The notes beneath the pieces are model-generated. The model was not told the origin of the DNA. It did no database searches and saw only the letters and a program-made list of their open reading frames with translations. 64,000 nucleotides of DNA, from the NCBI RefSeq assembly GCF_003597395.2, contig NC_133770.1, positions 28,143,823-28,207,822 of the forward strand. The letters are read 5' to 3'. This DNA is from Chelonoidis abingdonii. Taxonomy: Eukaryota; Chordata; Testudines; Testudinidae. Each line of letters opens with the position of its first letter. Within the stretch, counting starts at the first letter, position 1. The translations under genes and the position numbers were made by a program. Positions 20,298 to 32,014 of this stretch are shown piece after piece.

Positions 20298-20600
20298 CTG
20301 TGGTGGGCAATCTGCGGCCTGCGGGCCACACGGGGCCCATCAAAATAAGCTGATTGCAGGTTGCGTAACATTTTGGGGACATTGAGTGTCTGCAAGCATG
20401 ATCCTCCACAGCTGCAGTTGCCTCAGTTCACTGTTCCTGGCCAATGGGAACTACAGGAAGCAGCGGGCCACAGGGACGTGCTAGCCACCGCTTCCTGCAG
20501 CTCCCATTGGCCGGGAACTGTGGACCACAGCCACTGGGAGCTGTGGGAGGCCATGCCTGCAGATGATCATTGTCAGCAAAATGTCTCGCAGCCCTCAATC
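20298..20600 (+). mobile_element. hAT-like element, 3' truncated
   Basis: It starts CTGTGGTGGGCAATCTGCGG, close to the CAGTGGTGGGCAACCTGCGG terminus of a common reptile hAT family, as recalled. A large internal inverted repeat pairs 20434-20461 with 20490-20517, and carries the CAGCTCCCATTGGCCGGGAA module. The 3' end stops at about 20600 in sequence that in the copy at 37035-37239 continues to the terminus. Confidence 0.65.
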
Positions 20601-21639
20601 AGCTTCCTTTGTGTTTGTTTTCTTATACACATTACTGATATCAAGTTTCAGTAACAAAATGTGAATTTCAAATTCATTTGCAAGTACTTATGGGATCTGA
20701 ATTTTAAATTCCAAGACATAAGTATGCGCTGGAAATATTTATCTACTCAGAGAACAGAAAAAATACTGTGTGACTTTAGAGATCAATTTAAGCAATGCTA
20801 CTCAAATTCTGAATAAGTGGTCAATTGATTTAAAATCTGAAAATATTTGAGTGAAATTAAACAATGAATAAACTGCAGAAATATATTCAGCACATGTTCT
20901 GCAAACAGTCTACATTTGTCATCTGAAATATTGCCTTTGAATTATTCACTCAACTCTGACCATTAAGAAGTTAAATGTATTGCAATTTGCTCAGTTACAT
21001 GAATTGTTCTCTTGTCGTTGCATGAACATAACTATTACTGACATTAATAGGAGTTACACACAGGATTGGATTGAGTGTGGGGAGAGTGAAAAGGCAAATG
21101 CAGAGAAACTGAGGAAAAAGGATGAAAGAAATTTGAATGAAAAAATGCACACGAGTCAGATCCTCAACTGGTGTAATTTCAATGCAGCTGAGGCTCTGGT
21201 CCAATTTTAGCTATACATTATATAGAACATCTACCTGTTCCAATTCAGCTTTTGGGAGATGGAGGTCTTCTACTTCTAATACATAGCGCAGACTTCCCTT
21301 AAGCTAGAAAAATGCACTTAAAAAAAATTAAGCACTGTAGAAGAAAAATAGATTAAAAATACAGGTTAAAATGAATACATTTTAACTCATTTTGAATCCC
21401 TTCAATAATAAGAGATTTACAAAACCGCAACCTTCATCAGCTTCATTCCTCCCTATTTAGATTCTTACATGTCATTCCAATTAAAAAGATGGGCTGTGTT
21501 CTAACAGCATGTTAAAGATTGTCTTAGACAATCATATGAATTTTCTGTTGGGAGTGACAGAGTTAAGTCATTTTTGTCAAATACGTAAATACTACAGAGA
21601 AATGGGAACATGAAAGGGAATTAGAGGAGAAGGAAACAG
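20601..21639. other. Unique AT-rich sequence, no gene seen
   Basis: Nothing recognised except a possible half-copy of the palindromic family at about 21150-21205 ('cagatcctcaactggtgtaattt'). Confidence 0.45.
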
Positions 21640-21905
21640 ATAAAATGCTAAACATTTACTCAGCATCTGTCTTTAAAAATGAAGATTGAATTTTATCCAA
21701 ACCAGGAATCAGATTTCCAGGGGAAGCAGATGAAAAATTAGAGTTTGCAGAATGCAGCAGAAAAATGCTTATTAAAAGGTTACAGCCTTTTAAAATTGAC
21801 AAGGGTCCTTGGCCAGATTACATACACCCAGGAGTGCTGGAGGAAGTGGGGGTGGAAACTGAAGAAGCAATAGCAGCATTTTCACAAGTTCACTCAATTT
21901 TTATT
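21640..21905 (+). mobile_element. CR1-type LINE fragment, upstream of the RT core
   Basis: The plus strand encodes 'LQPFKIDKGPWPDYIHPGVL', matching the conserved CR1 stretch just before the reverse-transcriptase fingers (K-GPD-IHP-VL). A preceding 'SVFKNED' fits the same family. 5' and 3' parts are missing, and stops lie outside this block. Confidence 0.75.
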
Positions 21906-23663
21906 CTCTTCAAGATTCAGATCGAGATCTGAAGATTGAGAAAATGGGTCACATAATTTTTTTCAAGTCAACATACAAAAAAAAAGAGGAGGGAAGGGGG
22001 GCTGTGGATGTAAGAAACCTGGTTCAATCTGTTTGTTAGTGTTGTGGGAAGAGACTGCAGAAGTGTAAAAAAGGTAAAGTGACTCCAAGTATGATGAAGG
22101 ATAAAATGTAACACAGTGCACCACTGTCCAGTTAAGGACCTCCAGCCTTTCTCTGTGTGAGAGGGATTCTGTATAATATGTTCAGATTTATCGAGGATGT
22201 TACTATTGTGGTAGACAGGGAACATCAAACAATAAGAATCCATACACACCCTGCTAATTTCTCCACATAATATTTAAGTGTACCACAGAAGTGTCTTTTA
22301 GACCATTCCATGTTGGTCTTCTAGAGAGACAGACAAGATGGTAGACAAAATTTTCTAGTATGCATTCCTTCATCAAATTCAAACAGGCCGAACACTAAAA
22401 TAAAACACCATTACAAGTTGTATATATTCTTTAACTTCTGAAATGTATCCTGGCTCAGAACTATATTACCAATGTCATATCCAGTTAACTACAGATATGC
22501 CAACTCACAAGTCGCAATGTAGAACCGCTTCAAATGTTCTGGCTAGAAATTCTTACTTGACAGCTACATTTGCCACATGTTTTAAGGAATGTTTGTATTC
22601 GACTCTATCTACTTCGAGGTCATGATACCACCCCAGGGCTGGTTAAATTCTAATTCCACAAGGTTGCAGTATTTATTGTCAAACAGTTGTCATTCAGTGA
22701 TGCACAACAGTAATGTTTCTGAATTGCCTTAAAATTGAATAGTGTGTAGTCTGGTGCTGCTTGAATAAATGAGAGTAGGCTGAAGGGAAGGGTGTGTGTA
22801 AAATTGGTGGGTCAGTTCAAGCAAAGAAGGTTATATGTATCCTACATGCAGCCAGAATTTGGGTAGAATCAGATTCACACAGTTGGAAGCAGCCATCACA
22901 ACATGGAATCTGTAGCTGCCAGTTAGCAGAGCTCAGACAGAATCATCTGTGTTTCCCTTTAATGAGCTGCTGCAGAAATGTTGCCTCTGTCTAATGTGCA
23001 GACCTCATGGTTCATTCTCAGCACGCTTTGTTTACTGGGACATCATCTTTGCTAGCTACCTCCTACAACAGGCAATCTGGGGATGTGTGACTGTATGCTG
23101 ACTGATAGCCATGGGGGGTAGCCACATGCCACGTTAGAAGTTTTATGGCACAGGATAAAAGTACATTAGGTTCTTGAATCAGCGCTTGTCTTCAGAACTG
23201 TGGAAATTCCACAGAAGTATCGTGGACCAAACTGTGAAATTTTAGAATGCACAGAGCTCATCAGTTTTTCAAATACTTTTCACAATGTTATGTAACAGAT
23301 GAAGAACAGTGGCCAGGAAGATAATTAATAAAAATATTAGATGAGAGGCTATAGTGATACAGATTAGAATATAACTAACCAATGTTCCAGTGTAAGGCAA
23401 GGCTTCAATATACTTGTTGAGTGTCTCTTCTTCAATACGTTCTTCATGGCACTAAATACTTGAAATAGGTGAAAGAATACTGCTTCCGTCTGGATGTGAA
23501 AACTAGACAGAATAGGAGAAAAGCAGATGGGGGAAGAGAGAAAACAAAAAATGTGTTAGGGTGTTCTATTCGCTTCATCCTGTTGTGTGCTGAAGAGCCA
23601 TAGGCAACCTTTTGGATATCCTTAATAAATGGCTGCACTTCTGGTAAACAACAAAAAACAGAT
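21906..23663. other. Unique sequence, no gene seen
   Basis: No recognisable repeat or exon. Small open frames at 21968-22249, 22443-22625 and 22794-22994 are unremarkable. Confidence 0.45.
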
Positions 23664-23962
23664 CTTAAGAACATAAGAATGGCCATACTGGGTCAGACCA
23701 AAGATTCATCTAGCCCAGTATCCTGTCCTCTGACAGTGGCCACTGCCAGGTGCCCCAGCAGGAATGAACAGAACACACAATCATCCCTCCAGTTTCTGGC
23801 AAACAAGAAGCTAGGGACACCATCCCTGCCCACCCTGGCTAATAACCATTGATGAACTTATTCTTCACGAATTTATCTAGCTCTTTTTTGAACCCTGTTA
23901 TAGTATTGGCCTTCATAACATCCTCTGGCAAAGAGTTCCACAGGCCTCCTCTGCGTTGTGTA
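23664..23962 (-). mobile_element. CR1 LINE, 3' end, minus strand
   Basis: It is homologous to 29099-29216 plus 29473-29660: 'gaacataagaatggccatactgggtcagaccaaag' through 'agcccagtatcctgtcctctgacagtggcc' to 'gtattggccttcataacatcctctggcaaag'. On the minus strand the coding end reads 'LPEDVMKANTITGFKKELDK', typical of the CR1 RT C-terminus. The 3' terminus (TTCTTATGTTC on the minus strand) is at the left edge. Confidence 0.85.
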
Positions 23963-24057
23963 GATCAGTGTAGTTCCATTAAAGTCAATGGAACTTTACC
24001 TATGTTACCAATGGTAAATGTTACCAATTTACACCAGCTGATGATCTGGCCCAGAAA
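23963..24057. repeat. Dispersed palindromic element
   Basis: GTTCCATT (23973-23980) pairs with AATGGAAC (23987-23994). The block ends 'tttacaccagctgatgatctggccca', the mirror of the 'ccagatcctcagctggtgtaaa' half seen elsewhere. Confidence 0.5.
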
Positions 24058-24241
24058 AGTGTTTCCAAAGTAACAAAAGCATCATCAATCTTATCTGCTT
24101 AGAAGCCACTACTATTCCCAGGAGCTCATCCAAATTGAATATATATTTATATACATATAGATTTAAACAGATGGCAGGTGCCAGACATTGGTTACAAGCT
24201 TTAGACTGTTCCCACGCTCTTCTAAACAAAAACAGCTCACA

Positions 24242-24370
24242 TGGACTCCAATTTAATAGAGTTATGGGCTTGATGAATACTGGGGAAATTCCATGACCTG
24301 CGTTATGCAGGCAATCAGATTAGATAGTCATAATGGTCCCTTCTGGGCTTAAAATCTATTAGAACTAAAG
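24242..24370 (+). mobile_element. CR1-type LINE, 3'-end fragment
   Basis: 'ccatgacctgcgttatgcaggcaatcagattagatagtcataatggtcccttctgggcttaaaatctatta' is a CR1 3'-terminal signature; a second copy lies at 43363-43450. Only the 3' UTR is present. Confidence 0.8.
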
Positions 24371-24609
24371 AATCCTTTAAATTACTAAATTAATATATAA
24401 CCCTGTGCAAAGCAATCTATCTACTCTAAAAAATTGTACTTCTTGCTACCAAGCCTGATTTGATGCCAAAGACTGCATGATGTGAATTTCTTACATTTAT
24501 ATAGCAACTTTCATGCAGAACGATCCCAATATACTTCACAAGTAGATCCACAGATGGGGCTACTTATATAATAAGGTGCTATGGGCTTTAAAAATTTTCA
24601 TGAATAGTA

Positions 24610-24966
24610 TCTGTTTATTTTCATGCATTTCTTTTTATTTTTATAAATTAACATTTTTACAGTAGAGTGACATGGGGGGGAGGGCAAAAAAGTGAGGGGG
24701 ACCCGACAACAGATGCTGAAATTCAAAAAGTTAAACCTTTATAACCATTACAAACAAAATTGTCCATACCCCTTGTCAAAATCTACAAAGTAAATATCTT
24801 TGAGTCAAACTCGAATAAGTTCTCAAATAGCATTTTTCTTACTTTGCCTCTCTGTAAATTTTAATAATTGATGAAAATATTTTTATATTGGCTTGTGTGT
24901 TTATGGTGAAATTGATGTTTACCAACATTTACCCAATAAAAATCGAATCCTTCCAAACCTAAATAT
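24610..24966 (+). mobile_element. Inverted-repeat DNA element, decayed copy of 58706-59167
   Basis: It shares with 58706-59167 the series 'acagcagat.ctga.att', 'aagttaaa.ctttataac.att', 'acttgtcaaaat.tac..agtaaat', 'agcatttttcttactttgcct' and 'ttggcttgtgtgtt', and ends CCTTCCAAACCTA. The left terminus is lost or unrecognisable. Confidence 0.65.
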
Positions 24967-25662
24967 GAGCAAGGCTGTTAGAAACTGTCCCTTACAAACC
25001 GTAAGAGTGACTTTTAGTTACTTCTGAGGCAAAACATGGCAACTATTTGACAGTGCACAGAACTTTAAATCATAGTCTAGGGCAGGAAGTGATTATGCCT
25101 TATCTGACTGAATCTAGGATTAGAATATTTTAGGCAGTCAGAATTGATACAACTTTTAGATAATATTTTCACCTTTTAGCTCAGAGAGTCGAGATACTAC
25201 AGTAGGTCTAAAACTCAAAATGTTTGGGGAAATTACACTGCTAGAGTAGGAATTATGGCTAATTATTATTTAGACTAGTATAACACCGACCATGTGACAG
25301 CTGCTTTCTAAACACAGAGGAAGACACAAAGATGGATGAAAAGGATGGAAGAAAGGAGCACAACATACCAAACGAGTGATCATTCAAAAAGGGAGCAGAG
25401 CCACACTAAGGAAAACTGGGAAAGAGTTTGTACAAATCTCCACACACTAAAACTGCGGAGCATAGCACACCTCAGCCTAAAGAGCCCCTTTCCAGGATGA
25501 GAAGACAGGTCAGGTTCTAAATATGTACATTTTCTGCCAAAAAGAGACAGCTGTGCATTTTATAACATGATCTTCTATCCAATGGTTATATAAAGAGTCA
25601 ATTAGCTTAATGCATGTACCTCCTGTGCTTCCTATGATGATGATAGTTTAGTCACTACTGTC
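24967..25662. other. Unique sequence, no gene seen
   Basis: No repeat or exon recognised. Confidence 0.45.
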
Positions 25663-26100
25663 TAAAGCTGTGCAAATAACTGTTGTGTTTTTTAATTTGG
25701 TTTACTGGCAGTTCAGAAAATAATTTAAAAATTCATTTTTAGCGATCCAAAATGATTTTCTTTTCACATTTTCAGCAAGTCAAAAGTAAAAAAAAATATA
25801 TATTTCAGGTTGAATGAAATGGTTTATTTGTCCTCCAAATGAAACATTTTGTTTTTAAATTTTAACTTTTTAAACATTTTAAAATAAAATTAAATGAAAT
25901 TTCTAAGCAAAAAGTAATTTTGAATCAAAGAATCAAAATGTTTTATTTCAAAAATGCCCAAATTAAACATTTTGAGAGATTTTTATTGTAACAACAATTT
26001 GATGAAATCAACACAAATCATAAAATATTTTAGTTGACCCCATCTGCATTTTTTTTTCTGAAAAAGTGTTTCATCAGAAAAAATGGCACCCAATTCTGCT
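25663..26100 (-). mobile_element. AT-rich inverted-repeat element (MITE-like), copy B
   Basis: Opposite orientation to 18701-19094. The left end is AAAGCTGTGCAAATAACTG; the right end on the minus strand is AGCAGAATTGGGTGCC, followed by 'tttttctgatgaaac'. Interior words (gaaatttctaag, ccaaatgaaac) match copy A on the other strand. Confidence 0.6.
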
Positions 26101-26225
26101 ACTGCCCTGCCCAAAATTTAACAGTGGGCTAAAGGAAACCATTTCATAAGCCATTACAAATCTCTCTGCCCTCCAACCATTACTACTTTGCCAGCATAAG
26201 TTCATTCTTATTTGTGCTCATCTGT

Positions 26226-26231
26226 ACTTAC
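26226..26231. repeat. Left target-site duplication of the solo LTR (ACTTAC)
   Basis: ACTTAC precedes TGTCGGGA; GCTTAC follows the CA end at 26703-26708 (5 of 6 match). Confidence 0.5.
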
Positions 26232-26702
26232 TGTCGGGAGCACATCTGGCTCCTAGCCTGGTCACTAGGCACCAGTTAGCTTAGCTGGGCCCAGCAAGCC
26301 TTTTTCATATGCTCATGCTTCCTGTTTGGGCAGGGGAGCCCAGGAGCCTGCTACTTGAGCCTTTCAGGGGCAACAGCATAGCAGCTGCTCAATGTGTGCC
26401 ACACATGCAGCTGAGCTTGCCCTGCTCTCACTTCTGCTTCCCAATCCATCTCTTGCTCAAGTCCTGCTCCTCCCTTGACTCCTGCCTGCTTTAGTCTAGA
26501 CCTTGTCTCTCGTCCCTGATTCTGACTCAGATGGTCTGGTGTTCCAAGTCCTAACTCCGCTTCTGACCTTTTGGTTTGGCTCCTCGACTCTGACTCTGGC
26601 TTCACCCTTGAACCGGTAGCTTGTCATTGCTACAAACTGCCACCACAACCACCAGACAAGATCCTGCTCCAACGACAAGGTACGGCTGCCCACATCCCGG
26701 CA
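26232..26702 (+). mobile_element. Solo LTR, 471 bp
   Basis: It starts TGTCGGGAGC and ends ACATCCCGGCA, giving short inverted termini (TGTCGGGA/TGCCGGGA). It is flanked by a probable 6-bp target duplication with one mismatch. The second half is a pyrimidine-rich 'gactctgactctgg' tract typical of U5 regions in this class of reptile LTRs. No clear TATA or AATAAA was found. Six bases would fit an ERVK-like (class II) integrase. The 3' extent is set by the inverted termini. Confidence 0.6.
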
Positions 26703-26708
26703 GCTTAC

Positions 26709-28139
26709 ATTTACAGCTGCTCCTTGCAGTTTGCTCCTATGCTGGCCTAAGCCATTATTTTTAATAACCCCATTACAGCGACAAGTAAAAAAGCAATAAA
26801 CGTAATCTTGAACATTTAACTTAGAACTGTCAATCTCTGTTATTTCCTAAGGGACTAAACTGAAGCAAAGCTAGGAAGCTTGTGCTGATTATTATACAAC
26901 ATAGTTTTTGTACAAGTACAAATCCAGTCTGGAACACTCGTAGTCTTCCTGTGTTTTCCATTTTGGATTAGAGTTATATCTTTCCATTTCCTAATTCCCA
27001 GTGTAATATTTCTTTTTCATAGCACCTTAAGACCACTCAATGACTCCATTACTGCAACACGAAGACTTTTAAAAAATATTATATAGGTCTGATGAATCTC
27101 TTTCAACACTTTGGCAAGATAAAATAAAAAACTTTGGAGCTAATTAAAGAAACAGATGCAGGTAATTCTCAATTTCAGATGTCAAGGAAAGGAAAAGAGA
27201 ATTATCTTTTCAAGGCTGTCATGATGCCCTTGTTTTCATATGTTGCAATTACAAATTTTTAATAGTATATGGAAACAATTAATAGTTAATATATTTGTAG
27301 AGTTACGACACATGCACTTGACACAATCGTTTCTGGGAAAAAAATGTTTAACTATAGTCTGTTGGTTTGATCCTGAAACCTTTTCTCTTGTGAATGCAAC
27401 AGTACAAACTGATGTCATTTTGGGTACTACATGAGTAAGTCAATATTTTGGAAAGTTAGACACCTAAATCAAACATTTCAGTAACAAAATTAAAGTGGAG
27501 TCTTTGTTTTTTCAGAGGCACTGAATGGTGTCATATACAGAAACATAGTCTATCTTAAACAGGAAGCATTTATTAAAGTAACCAGCTATAAACTACAGAT
27601 ACAAAAAAATATTCTTCCCCACAGCTTGAGTTCCAGTTTTGTGTCCTTTCTTCATCAATTATCCCATCTTGACTGCAACTGTATACAACGTTCAGAGACA
27701 TTTACTGGCTGAATAATATACTGCCAATAATTGTATAATTCCACTGAATACCCACAGCTCCCACTGACACTTCTCCACACCCATGGAGGGTCTGTGCAGG
27801 ATAATATTCTACTGCTCTTTTGAGAACTGGTATGGAGCCTGTCTAAATCCCCAGTGATGGTTTACAGCTTCAAGGAAATGTGATCAGGGCCTGGCCATGC
27901 TCTGGGTTGTGTGATGCCATCCAGTAGCTGGTGCTTGAGGAAAGTATTATAAACTAGCCCAAGTTTACAAGCAACTCAGCCTCTGCTTGATGAAAGTATT
28001 ACAAACCTTTGGCAAGTCTAGCTCAAGTTTGGGTTTGTCATGAAACCCCAAATTAGGCAATAGCTTTTGTTATAGCAATCTCCCTAGCACTAATTAAAAC
28101 CTTTAATGCCTTTCTCACCTATAATGTACAATTTCAACA
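26709..28139. other. Unique sequence, no gene seen
   Basis: AT-rich intergenic sequence. Paired short open frames at 27236-27434 on both strands are unremarkable. Confidence 0.45.
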
Positions 28140-28147
28140 CTCTAGGG

Positions 28148-29037
28148 CAGGGGTCTCGAACTCAATTTACCTTAGCGACAGTGCCAGTCCTCAAATCCTC
28201 CCAGTGGGCCAAGAATGTCACTCATGCTTCCCAGAACCCGAACCCAAAAACTCTGCCCCCAAACTCTGCCCCCCACCTGCCTAAGGCTCTGGGAGGGAGA
28301 TTGGGTGAGGGAGGACGTCTGGGATGGGGGACTGGGATGCAAGATGCAGGATCTGGGAAGGAGTTTGGGTGTAGAAGGGGTGAGAGGATGGGCTCTGGGA
28401 GGAAGTTTGGGTAGGAGAGGGCATCTGAGGTGCAGGCTCTGGGATGGAGTTTGGTGCTGGGTGCAGGCTCTGGGCTGGGGCACAGGGTGGGGGTGCAGCA
28501 GGAGGGAGTGGGGTTGCAGGCTCTGGGAGGGAGTTTGGGGGCAGGAGGTCTGTGTGGAAAGGGGAGGGAGTCTAGGCCCTGGGAAGGAGTTTGGGAGTGG
28601 AAGGGAGTATGTGGGCAGTGGGTGCAGGGGGTGCGGCACTTACCTGGGACTGAAAGGTGGGGCAGGCCAAGGGGCCTCCATGCTCTGCTGCCCCAGACAC
28701 CATCCCCGCAGCTTCCTATTGGCCTCAGGAGCGCTGGGGGTGGGGGCAGTACATGGAGACACAGGCCTACCCCAGGACCACAGGGAGGGGCTGACAGCCA
28801 TGGGGAGTGAGTGCATAGGAAGCCGCTCAGCTCCACTGCACTGCCAGTGGTGGACGTGGCCCCAGGCCATTTTAAATCACCCAGGGGACATGTGGAGGGA
28901 CGGGGAAGAGAGTGCCCGGGAGCAGCAAGCAGGGCCAAGGGAGAGAACCAGCCCCAAAAGTGCTGGAGCCCTGTGGGCCACACTGGGGAGGTTCTCAGTT
29001 GACTGATGGCCCATGGGCCAGGACTTTGAGACCCCTG
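28148..29037. mobile_element. hAT-type DNA transposon (non-autonomous), 890 bp
   Basis: The termini are CAGGGGTCTCGAACTC and, on the opposite strand, CAGGGGTCTCAAAGTC. A perfect 8-bp target duplication, CTCTAGGG, flanks it at 28140-28147 and 29038-29045. The interior is a GC-rich minisatellite ('ctctgggagggagtttggg' units, 28280-28620), which explains long open frames on both strands (for example 28215-29006) that show no domain. A CAGCTTCCTATTGGCCTCAG module lies at 28709-28728. Confidence 0.88.
28280..28620 (+). repeat. Minisatellite inside the hAT element
   Basis: Repeated 'gctctgggagggagtttgggtg' words with variable spacers, about six copies. Purine-rich on the plus strand. Confidence 0.7.
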
Positions 29038-29214
29038 CTCTAGGGCTCTTTCTTCCATGGAAATTTCCTTAATAGAAGTTTACATGCACAACACACAGAG
29101 AACATAAGAACGTCCATACTGGGTCAGACCAAAGTTCCATCAAGCCCAGTAGCCTGTCCTCTGACAGTGGCCAATGGCAGGTGCCCCAAAGGGAATGAAT
29201 ATACAGGTTATCAT

Positions 29215-29464
29215 CAGGGCCAGCTTCAGGGTTTTTGCCGCCCCCAGCAGCAAAAAAACCCCAAAAAACCCCAAAACCCGCGATCACGATCTGCTTTACC
29301 GCCACTGCTTCAGTCTTCGGCAGCAATTCAGCGACAGGTCCTTTGCTCTGAGAGAGACCAAGGGACCCGCTGCTGAATTGCCACCAAAGAGCCAGACATG
29401 CTAGCCTTTCCCCGTGGCCACCCCAAGCATCTGCTTGCTGGGCTGGTGCCTGGAGCTGGCCCTG
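29215..29464. mobile_element. hAT-type MITE nested in CR1, 250 bp
   Basis: The termini are CAGGGCCAGCTTCAGG and, on the opposite strand, CAGGGCCAGCTCCAGG. The flanks are perfect 8-bp duplications of CR1 sequence, GTTATCAT, at 29207-29214 and 29465-29472. No coding capacity. It resembles the element at 35633-35905. Confidence 0.92.
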
Positions 29465-29647
29465 GTTATCATCAAGTGATCCATGCCCTGTCACCTAATC
29501 CCAGCTTTTGACAAACAGAGGCTAGGGACACCATTACTGCCCATCCTGGCTAATAGCCATTGATGGACCTATTTCCATGAATCTATCTAGCTCCCTTTTG
29601 AACCCCATTATAGTATTGGCCTTCACAACAGCCTCTGGCAAGGATGT

Positions 29648-30214
29648 TCAGAGGTTGACAGTGTGCTGCATGAAAAAATATGTTCTTGTGTTTGTTTTAA
29701 ATGTGCTACCTATTAATTTCATTTGGTGGCCCCTTGTTCTTGTATTATGAGAAGGAGTAAATAACACTTCCTTATTTACTTTCTCCATACCACTCATGAT
29801 CACATCCCCCCTTAGTCGCCTCTTTTCCAAGCTGAAAAGTCCTAGTCTTATTAATCTCTCCTCATACAGAAGCCATTCAATACCCCTAATAATTTTTGTT
29901 GCCCTTTTCTGAACCTTTTCCAATTCCAATATATCTTTTTTGAGCTGAGGCGACCACATCTGCACACAGTATTCAAGGTGTGGGTGTACCATGGATTTAT
30001 ATAGAGGCAATATGATATTTTCTGTCTTATTATCTATCCCTTTCTTGATGATTCCCAACATTCTGTTCACTTTTTTGACTGCCGCTGCACACTGAATGGA
30101 TGATTTCAGAGAACTATTGACAATGATTCCAAGATCTCTTTCTTGAGTGGTGACAGCTAATTTAGACCCCATCATTATATATGTATAGTTAGGATTATGT
30201 TTTCCAATGTGCAT
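29648..30214 (-). pseudogene. CR1 reverse-transcriptase C-terminal fragment
   Basis: An open frame of 188 codons on the minus strand. It covers the CR1 region after the RT catalytic core: '[18 protein letters not shown]', '[17 protein letters not shown]', '[19 protein letters not shown]', '[14 protein letters not shown]' and 'RRLRGDVI' occur in the usual order. The frame is intact over its whole length, so this copy is relatively young, but the RT core, the endonuclease domain and the promoter are absent because of 5' truncation. Confidence 0.88.
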
Positions 30215-30228
30215 TACTTTGTTTATCT

Positions 30229-31800
30229 AATTTCATCCTATAATACATATCCTGGTAATACACTGTTCAACCTGTACTTCTTGGCACACACTTGCACTAA
30301 GTTAGGGAGAGTCTATTTTTTTTCCTTTTAGATTTTGTCTTACTGAAAGGTAGTATATCTTTACACTGCATTTTAGCCAGCAACTTAATTTGATTAGTGC
30401 ATTGTGAAAATTATGCTCCTATTTAAAAGAGCTACATTGTTTTTGAATCCAAGAGACAATGTGAATCAGAGAGGAAAAAAGCAAATTGTATCCTTGTGAA
30501 TTCCATAGTATTGTATTGCTCTGAAAAAATATTATGTTTGACCACATTCAGCTAGCATTTCAATCATACATGATTTATTGTACATTTTAGTCGTGGACTT
30601 CCTGAAGGCTAATTTCCTTGAGTGGTGTCTCTACTTGAAATTCTGAATTTTAGCAGAAAATTTTGCAGCCAATCTCAAGATAATTTTGTGGTTAAAAAGG
30701 CACACTGTCAATTGAAAGTCTTTTTTTGTGTGTGCAAACTAACACATTTCTTTATTTATTTTACTACTAATGCCTGAACCTTAAGAATTTAAAAATTAAT
30801 TTACCTGTCCATATTTAGTCTGTTTATTTGGGCATTTATCTTAGACTGGACAATGAAAACTGAGGAGAGTTACTTCCTTGGATGTATATAAAATGCTAAA
30901 AAGGACACTTTCCCATCTGCTTTAGGCACACTTGGGAATACTTTAAAATGCTATGAAACTAATGATGGTGCATAACCGAAGTACATCAGCACAATGTAAT
31001 ACAACCCTACCAGCAAACCAGGCAATTCAGAAGCTTAAATTCCTCTCCAGCAATTCCCCAATATTACAATTATATTCCCATCAACTCCCTGACCATCCCT
31101 TTTCCAATGCCTGTAAAAACAGATGAGCTATTCAGTATCTCATTAGTATAACCTACCCCAAACTTTCAAAAATAAGGAGTCAGCCCCCACTCCCAAATTA
31201 TGAGATTGTCTTAAAATCATCACATCCTAAAAATAATAAAAAGTGGGTTATATTTATGTAGCTTCTGGTTTCTGAGCCTTTAAGGCTCACATTATCAAGA
31301 TTTTCTACATAACCACATGGGTTAGTAAATTTATTTATTTAATTATTTTTATTAATGTAAGCTGAGATTCTTGGTAATCATGTGACTCCAAGAGCTGGGA
31401 TTTTAAGAAAATCATAATTTATCATGAGACGTGAAAACATTGTGAGAGTTGGCAACATTCAATGCGTCCTGAAAGTCCATGCTTTTACCAAGTGGGGAGA
31501 AAATTCTAATGCTGGAGGGTCCCTCACAAGGAACACCCAACCGTTGGCTTCTTCCTGTGTTTATCAATGAGATATCAGAATTCCTTTGATCTCAACTGTA
31601 CTACTTTTAGTTTGCCAATGTTTGGCTTTTAAAAATTAGGAGATATTTATTTAGGAACATATGTTTTCATTTTCCTCTTCATTTTTGAAAACACTTTTAT
31701 TGGCCTTTATATTTTATTATATATTTTAAAAAAATAAAATTTAAAATTTGGGCCAAATTTAAGTTGACAGTTTCCTTTCAAGACCCAGACCTCCCCTCCC
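30229..31800. other. Unique AT-rich sequence, no gene seen
   Basis: No repeat recognised. Several T- and A-rich tracts only. Confidence 0.45.
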
Positions 31801-31860
31801 AAAAAACAACCAACCAACCAACCAACCAACCAACCAAACAACCAAACAAACAAACAAACC
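31801..31860 (+). repeat. (CCAA)n/(CAAA)n microsatellite
   Basis: Seven or so CCAA units are followed by CAAA units, preceded by a short A run. Confidence 0.92.
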
Positions 31861-32014
31861 ATAACACTGTGAGGTTAGATAAAATTACAGCAATATGGAT
31901 ATAGTTGTTTGGATATCAGTTATACGTTTCTCTGTCACCTGTCTGCACTGCAGCAATGTACCTGGACATGAAGCTATCAGCCTCAGGAAACTCCAACTAA
32001 TACAGAACACAGCA

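Larger units (their letters stand above)
29099..30228 (-). mobile_element. CR1 LINE, 3' 0.9 kb, minus strand, split by a nested hAT
   Basis: The 3' end is at the left (gaacataagaacgtccatac). The element is interrupted at 29215-29464 by a transposon and resumes at 29473. The minus strand carries the RT C-terminal region and 3' UTR. It is 5' truncated near 30228, as usual for CR1. It is the same subfamily as 23664-23962. Confidence 0.88.

Noticed and set aside
28215..29058. Open frames of 263 and 278 codons on opposite strands
   Set aside because: They lie within a GC-rich hAT element with minisatellite repeats; stop codons are rare because of composition. No domain, and the frames overlap on both strands.
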